The position numbers and the translations under genes are program-made. A stretch of DNA of 8,831 nt from Cyanobium sp. M55B138 (GTDB lineage: Bacteria > Cyanobacteriota > Cyanobacteriia > PCC-6307 > Cyanobiaceae): positions 1 to 8,831 of the forward strand of contig JAGYNF010000061.1 in the NCBI GenBank assembly GCA_018400215.1, given 5' to 3'. Below, piece after piece: positions 5,586-8,831 of this stretch. Position 1 is the stretch's first letter. Every line of letters begins with the position of its first letter. The notes under the pieces were generated by a model, which was not told the origin of the DNA, made no database searches, and saw only the letters and a program-made list of their open reading frames with translations.

Positions 5586-7658
5586 TTGAGCCTGCCCCGC
5601 CTCCACCCCCGCACGATCGAGGCCGTCAAGGAGCGGGCCGACATCGTCGATGTGGTGGGCGAGCACGTGGTGCTCAAAAAGAAGGGGCGGGAGTTTGTGG
5701 GGATCTGCCCCTTCCACGACGACAAATCGCCGTCGATGACGGTGTCGCCCGCCAAGCAGTTTTATTACTGCTTCTCCTGCGGCGCCGGCGGCAACGCCAT
5801 CAAGTTCCTGATGGAGCTGCAGCGCCAGAGCTTCAGCGATGTGGTGCTGGAGCTGGCGCGCAAATACCAGTTGCCGGTGGAGACCCTCGATGGGCCCCAG
5901 CAGGAGCGGCTGCGCCAGCAACTCTCCCGGCGCGAGCAGCTGCATCGGGTGCTCAGCCTGGCCTCCGGCTGGTTCCGCAGCCAGCTGCGCGATCCCCAGG
6001 GGGCCGCCGCCCTCACCTACCTGCGCCAGCAGCGGCGCCTCAGTGAAACCACCCTGGAGGCGTTTGAGCTCGGCTTCGCCCCCGACCGCTGGGATGGGCT
6101 GTTGCAGCACCTGGTCCAGGCCCATGGCCTGGCCCCCGAGTTGCTGGAGGCGGCCGGTCTGGTGGTGCCGCGCAAGGGCGGGGATGGGTTTTACGACCGC
6201 TTCCGCGGCCGGGTGATGGTGCCGATCAAGGACCGCCAGGGCCGTGTGATCGGCTTCGGTGGCCGCAGCCTCGATGGCGCTGAGCCCAAATACCTCAACT
6301 CCCCGGAAACGGAGGTGTTCGAGAAGGGCAAGCATCTCTATGGCCTCGACCGGGCCGCCGATGCCATTCGCCGCGACGACCGGGCCGTGGTGGTGGAGGG
6401 CTATTTCGACGTGATCGCCCTGCACGCCGCCGGCATCACCAATGCAGTGGCGGCCCTGGGCACGGCCCTCAGCAGCCAGCAGATCACCCAGCTCTGCCGC
6501 TGCAGTGACAGCCGCCGGCTGATCCTCAATTTCGACAGCGACGGCGCCGGGGTGCGGGCCGCCCAGCGGGCCATCGGCGAGGTGGAGCAGCTGGCGCTGC
6601 AGGGCCAGCTGGAGCTGCGGGTGCTGCACCTGCCCGCAGGCAAGGATCCTGATGAGTTTCTGATTGAGCACGGCGCCGGTGACTACCGGGCCCTGCTCGA
6701 CCAGGCGCCGCTCTGGCTCGACTGGCAGATCGAGCAGGTGCTGGCCGGCCGTGATCTGAGCAAGGCCGACCAGTTCCAGCAGGCCGTCACGGCGTTGGTG
6801 GCCCTGCTGGGCAAGCTGCCCCAGAGCGCCGTGCGCAGCCACTACCTGCAGCAGGTGGCCGAGCGCCTCTCCGGCGGGCAGGCCCGGCTGGCCCTGCAGC
6901 TCGAAGACGACCTGCGCCAGCAGGTGAAGGGGCAGCGCTGGCATGGCCGCTCCCAGCGCTGGGAGCAGCCGGGGGAGGCGGGCCTGCGGGAGCGAGCTGA
7001 AGCCGAAGTGCTGCGCCTCTATCTGCACTGTCCCGCCGAGCGCGGTGCCATTCGGGCCGAGCTGCGCCAGCGGGAACTGGACGACTTTGCCCTGGTGCAC
7101 CACCGCCAGCTCTGGGCCGCGATCAGTGCCCTGGAGGAGGACAACCTCGGCGTGGGTCGCCTGGAGGCGATCAACCGCGGCCAGGATCCCGGCCATCACC
7201 TCGCCGACCTCGACCTGCCCCGCCTGCTGGGCGACCAGCTGGTGGTGGAGCAGAGCGACCTGCTCACCCGGCTGACGCCCCTGCTCGAGCCCTCGGAGTT
7301 GCAGCAGCTGCAGCTGGCCCAGCCGCAGCTGCAGCTGCGCGGTGCCACGGCGGTGCTGGAGCGGCAGAAGTGCCTCAAGCGCTGCCGCCACCTGCTGGAT
7401 GCCTGGAGCAGCCAGCGGCTGGAAACCCTGGAGCGCTGCATCGCCCGCCTGCTGCAGCCGGAGGCTCCAGCTGTGGAGCCATCCCCTGCCACCGCCTGCC
7501 TGGAGCCGGTTGTGCGGGACATGGAGGCGCGTATCGAGGCCCTGTTTGCCGAGCTCAATGCCGATGCGCTCCATTTTCAGGAGCTCTATTACGGCGAACG
7601 CCGTTACCTCAGCCAGCTCGATTCCCATCGCTGCGCCGGCTTCGGTGCGGCAGCCTGA
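5586..7658 (+). CDS. dnaG: DNA primase DnaG, TTG start
   Basis: A 690-residue primase that makes the RNA primers extended by the DnaE polymerase. The N-terminal CHC2 zinc finger is intact: C41, H44, C62 and C65, in GICPFHDDKSPS and YYCFSCGAGGN. The catalytic core follows, with a basic RNA-polymerase-type block (about 204-262, including VIGFGGRSLDGAEPKYLNSP) and a TOPRIM domain: EGYFD with E271, NFDSDGAG with D317 and D319, and GKDPDEF with D354 and D356, matching the acidic metal-binding residues of bacterial primases. The rest (about 385-690) is a helical C-terminal region, Gln/Leu-rich near 571-585, for the helicase contact; it makes the protein longer than E. coli DnaG (581 residues). I chose TTG 5586 because it yields the cyanobacterial-type start MSLPRLHPRTIEAVKERADI; ATG 5520 or 5526 would add about 20 non-family residues. 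There is no clear ribosome-binding site. Confidence 0.96.
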   Translation: MSLPRLHPRTIEAVKERADIVDVVGEHVVLKKKGREFVGICPFHDDKSPSMTVSPAKQFYYCFSCGAGGNAIKFLMELQRQSFSDVVLELARKYQLPVETLDGPQQERLRQQLSRREQLHRVLSLASGWFRSQLRDPQGAAALTYLRQQRRLSETTLEAFELGFAPDRWDGLLQHLVQAHGLAPELLEAAGLVVPRKGGDGFYDRFRGRVMVPIKDRQGRVIGFGGRSLDGAEPKYLNSPETEVFEKGKHLYGLDRAADAIRRDDRAVVVEGYFDVIALHAAGITNAVAALGTALSSQQITQLCRCSDSRRLILNFDSDGAGVRAAQRAIGEVEQLALQGQLELRVLHLPAGKDPDEFLIEHGAGDYRALLDQAPLWLDWQIEQVLAGRDLSKADQFQQAVTALVALLGKLPQSAVRSHYLQQVAERLSGGQARLALQLEDDLRQQVKGQRWHGRSQRWEQPGEAGLRERAEAEVLRLYLHCPAERGAIRAELRQRELDDFALVHHRQLWAAISALEEDNLGVGRLEAINRGQDPGHHLADLDLPRLLGDQLVVEQSDLLTRLTPLLEPSELQQLQLAQPQLQLRGATAVLERQKCLKRCRHLLDAWSSQRLETLERCIARLLQPEAPAVEPSPATACLEPVVRDMEARIEALFAELNADALHFQELYYGERRYLSQLDSHRCAGFGAAA

Positions 7659-7659
7659 G

Positions 7660-7676
7660 GGGGCTGACGCGGCCCC
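7660..7676 (+). terminator. Hairpin just after the dnaG stop
   Basis: GGGGC at 7660-7664 pairs with GCCCC at 7672-7676 around a 7-base loop, beginning two bases after the dnaG stop codon and followed by a short TTT at 7681-7683. It may terminate or attenuate dnaG transcription before the small exported protein gene. The stem is short and the T-run poor. Confidence 0.3.
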
Positions 7677-7719
7677 ACCGTTTCACTCCCCTAGCGTTTT
7701 GTCTCCCGGCTCCCTCCCC

Positions 7720-8013
7720 TTGCGCCCTCTTCCCCGCGTTGTGCTGGCCCTGGCGCTGCTGAGCCCCCTGGTCCCGGCCTTGCCACCCGCCCTGGCCCAG
7801 GAGTGCGGCTGCAACTGCGGCCAGCCCATCCTGGGCACGATCGCTGCCGACGGCTCCTGTCAGTGCCCCTGCGACACCCTGTCGATCCCTGGGATCAATC
7901 CCGAGAGCCTCTCCGGTCCGCCCCGGCCCGCCAAGGCCGGTGGTCCCGCCCCGGAATGGCAGGTGGAACCCTTCGATGACGACTTCGGGCCGCCGGGGTT
8001 CGGCGTTTGGTGA
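7720..8013 (+). CDS. Small exported Cys-rich protein with two CxCxC clusters, unknown function
   Basis: A 97-residue protein without a recognised family. No ATG is available in this frame. The TTG at 7720 gives a textbook signal peptide: MRPLPR, a hydrophobic core VVLALALLSPLVPA, and LPPALA before QECG, so cleavage is likely after Ala26. TTG 7699 and GTG 7741 are alternatives. The mature part of about 71 residues opens with C29-G-C31-N-C33 and, 13 residues later, C47-Q-C49-P-C51, a near-symmetrical pair of CxCxC clusters; no other Cys are present. The remainder is Pro/Gly-rich and ends with an acidic and aromatic tail (PFDDDFGPPGFGVW). Export plus paired Cys suggests disulfides or metal binding in the periplasm or outside the cell; this is inference. 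It follows dnaG by 61 bases on the same strand, and codon use matches the neighbours. Confidence 0.65.
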   Translation: MRPLPRVVLALALLSPLVPALPPALAQECGCNCGQPILGTIAADGSCQCPCDTLSIPGINPESLSGPPRPAKAGGPAPEWQVEPFDDDFGPPGFGVW

Positions 8014-8063
8014 TCCGCCTGCTCTCCCCTCCGATAACGTCAGGTTCAGTGCACGGCGATCAC
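8010..8063. repeat. Spaced inverted repeat upstream of the 86-residue ORF
   Basis: GTGATCCGCC at 8010-8019 and GGCGATCAC at 8055-8063 are complementary apart from one bulged C, with 35 bases between them. The left arm spans the stop codon of the Cys-rich protein gene, and the right arm ends 5 bases before the next ATG. In an mRNA this could form a long-loop stem masking the translation start. It may be coincidence. Confidence 0.3.
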
Positions 8064-8068
8064 GGGCC

Positions 8069-8329
8069 ATGGGCTTCTATGAGGTGCTCTGGCATGGCGA
8101 CGGCATCAGCGATGGTGCCGACCTGGAGGAGGCGCTGCAGGGCTACGCCCTGGTGAAGCCTGATGACGGTGACTGGGATGCCGCCTGTGCCCAGGTCGGT
8201 GCTGATCCCTGCATTCGCCGTTATGCCTCGTTCGAGCACTTCCTCGACAACGCCGACGAGCTGGAAACCATTCCGGTCACCGCGGCGATGATCGAGGCCG
8301 CCCTCGCCGATCTTCCCCCTGCTCCCTGA
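8069..8329 (+). CDS. Conserved-looking acidic hypothetical protein, 86 aa
   Basis: A small, soluble, clearly acidic protein without a signal peptide, membrane segment or family I recognise. ATG 8069 gives MGFYEVLWHGDGISDGADLEEAL; the frame is open upstream to 7940 only as an overlap with the Cys-rich protein gene, so the later ATG is preferred. It contains two Cys (C40, C48), an aromatic patch RRYASFEHFLDN (50-61) and a helical acidic C-terminal stretch (about 71-82). Codon use is the G/C-ending type of the neighbours, supporting a real gene. It lies 55 bases after the Cys-rich gene and 10 bases before the next ORF, so it probably shares a transcript with the latter. Function unknown. Confidence 0.65.
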   Translation: MGFYEVLWHGDGISDGADLEEALQGYALVKPDDGDWDAACAQVGADPCIRRYASFEHFLDNADELETIPVTAAMIEAALADLPPAP

Positions 8330-8339
8330 GCTCCCGGCC

Positions 8340-8648
8340 ATGGCTGAATCGAGCATGGGGCCTCGCCTGGATCTGGCCCGGTTCACACCGGTGAATTCCC
8401 TCTGGCCTGAGCTGGTGGAGCGGCTGGGGGTGGAGCGCAGCGGCCGGGCCGTGCAGCAGGCCCTCGACCTGCAGGCCATGCATGGCACCGCTGCCACCTT
8501 GCCCCTGCTGCTGGTGGAGACCTGCGGCTTGGCCTTGGTGCCGATCGAGCAGTTGCGACTGCAGACCGGCCTGGTGGGGGCGGGCGAGCGGCTGGTGCTG
8601 CTGCTCAGCCCGCGCTCCAGCTGTCTGCAGCTGCTGCAGCAGAGCTAG
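8340..8648 (+). CDS. Hypothetical protein, 102 aa
   Basis: A small protein I do not recognise. ATG 8340 is taken as the start; Met6 (ATG 8355) is equally possible. Visible features are an amphipathic N-terminal half, PVNSLWPELVERLGVERSGRAV (17-38), two moderately hydrophobic stretches, TLPLLLVETCGLALVPI (53-69) and RLVLLLSPRSSCLQLL (84-99), and two Cys (C62, C95). The hydrophobic stretches contain charged or polar residues and look more like buried core than membrane spans. The gene starts 10 bases after the 86-residue ORF, suggesting co-transcription, and its TAG stop shares a CTAG with the stop of a minus-strand reading frame. The convergent stop-to-stop packing supports both being real. 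Function unknown. Confidence 0.6.
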   Translation: MAESSMGPRLDLARFTPVNSLWPELVERLGVERSGRAVQQALDLQAMHGTAATLPLLLVETCGLALVPIEQLRLQTGLVGAGERLVLLLSPRSSCLQLLQQS

Positions 8649-8770
8649 GCCCACACCACCGGGATGTCGGCCAGGCGGGTGGTGGCGGCCCGCGACAGCT
8701 GGCTGCGGCGCATGGCCCAGGGGCGCGCCAGGCCACAGGCGGCCCACTGCACGGTGCCGCTGCCGTAACC
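8645..8770 (-). pseudogene. C-terminal remnant of an unidentified gene, interrupted at a repeat
   Basis: On the minus strand, a 41-codon frame runs from Gly (GGT at 8768-8770) to a TAG at 8645-8647. It reads GYGSGTVQWAACGLARPWAM through RRSQLSRAATTRLADIPVVWA. Thirty-nine of 41 sense codons end in G or C, as in the real genes here, while the other two minus-strand frames in this stretch lack that pattern. The stop overlaps the facing gene's stop in CTAG. Upstream, the frame meets an in-frame TAG (8771-8773) inside an AACCCTAAGGG repeat, with no ATG near its beginning (only GTG at 8750-8752 or an internal ATG at 8711-8713). The simplest reading is the tail of a larger gene separated from its 5' part by an insertion or rearrangement. 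A very short intact gene from the GTG is the alternative. Family not recognised. Confidence 0.4.
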
Positions 8771-8823
8771 CTAAGGGTTTTGTTCATCTGCATCCCTAAG
8801 AGTCGCGAAGCTCCCTTAGGGTT
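8767..8823. repeat. Cluster of three AACCCTAAGGG-type inverted repeats
   Basis: Copy 1, AACCCTAAGGGTT at 8767-8779, is an almost perfect palindrome. Copy 2, CCCTAAGAG at 8794-8802, is direct. Copy 3 at 8813-8823 is AACCCTAAGGG read on the minus strand, identical to copy 1 over 11 bases. Copies 2 and 3 form a hairpin (CCCTAAG with CTTAGGG, 7 bp) around a 14-base loop that contains TCGCGA. The segment 8765-8831 is about 49% G+C (33 of 67), far below its surroundings. It might be the end of a mobile or miniature element, a set of binding sites, or a terminator-like structure; the window stops too soon to decide. Confidence 0.5.
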
Positions 8824-8831
8824 CTCCCAAA

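Noticed and set aside
4945..5589. A 214-codon + strand frame antisense to the EamA transporter
   Set aside because: It is a Gln/His/Gly-rich shadow; the minus strand encodes a clear two-repeat membrane transporter.
5499..7628. A 709-codon open frame antisense to dnaG
   Set aside because: It is the mirror of a high-GC, G/C-ending coding sequence; the translation is low-complexity (Leu, Gln, Ala, Gly, His-rich) with no domain, while the + strand gives complete DnaG motifs.
8277..8793. Two minus-strand frames (8277-8747 and 8605-8793)
   Set aside because: Their codons do not show the G/C-ending bias, and they overlap the + strand small genes. The third minus frame (8645-8770) has the coding-like pattern instead.
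1..8831. tRNA, rRNA, CRISPR array or complete insertion sequence
   Set aside because: Scanning the gaps found no cloverleaf-like segment, no regularly spaced direct repeats and no transposase; the only mobile-element hint is the repeat cluster at the right edge.

Overview
The window is about 8.8 kb of high-GC DNA (roughly two thirds G+C by eye) that reads as a cyanobacterial chromosome, most likely the Cyanobium / marine-freshwater Synechococcus (alpha-cyanobacterial) group. Three things point there: a PAM68-type photosystem II assembly protein, a DnaE that is one uninterrupted chain at the site where many other cyanobacteria carry the split DnaE intein, and DnaG and RuvA sequences of cyanobacterial type. 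The organism assignment is inference from protein resemblance and base composition. Almost every base is coding, and nothing here indicates rRNA, tRNA or CRISPR.

Left part (1-4078). The C-terminal three quarters of dnaE (replicative DNA polymerase III alpha subunit) enters from the left edge on the + strand. It converges on a minus-strand run that reads ruvA, then rpsO, then the PAM68-like gene. These are a Holliday-junction subunit, ribosomal protein S15 and a photosystem II assembly factor, lying head to tail with gaps of 84 and 28 bases, so they are probably at least partly co-transcribed. The ruvA-rpsO gap holds two small hairpins.

Middle (4100-7658). A small predicted lipoprotein gene starts only 21 bases from the ruvA start and diverges from it. 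It converges on an EamA/DMT-family membrane transporter across a GC-rich palindrome. The transporter diverges from dnaG (primase), which probably starts at a TTG. DnaE and DnaG work at the same replication fork and RuvA acts on recombined or stalled forks, so the region is dominated by DNA-replication functions with small conserved unknowns between them.

Right part (7659-8831). Downstream of dnaG and on the same strand are three small genes without a recognised function. The first encodes an exported protein with two CxCxC clusters, the second an 86-residue acidic protein, and the third a 102-residue protein. The last one ends stop-to-stop, sharing a CTAG, with a 41-codon minus-strand reading frame that has strongly coding-like codon use and no beginning. 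That frame is cut off exactly where base composition falls to about 50% G+C and a cluster of AACCCTAAGGG-type inverted repeats begins. The best inference is that an insertion or rearrangement boundary lies at about 8765 and continues beyond the window.
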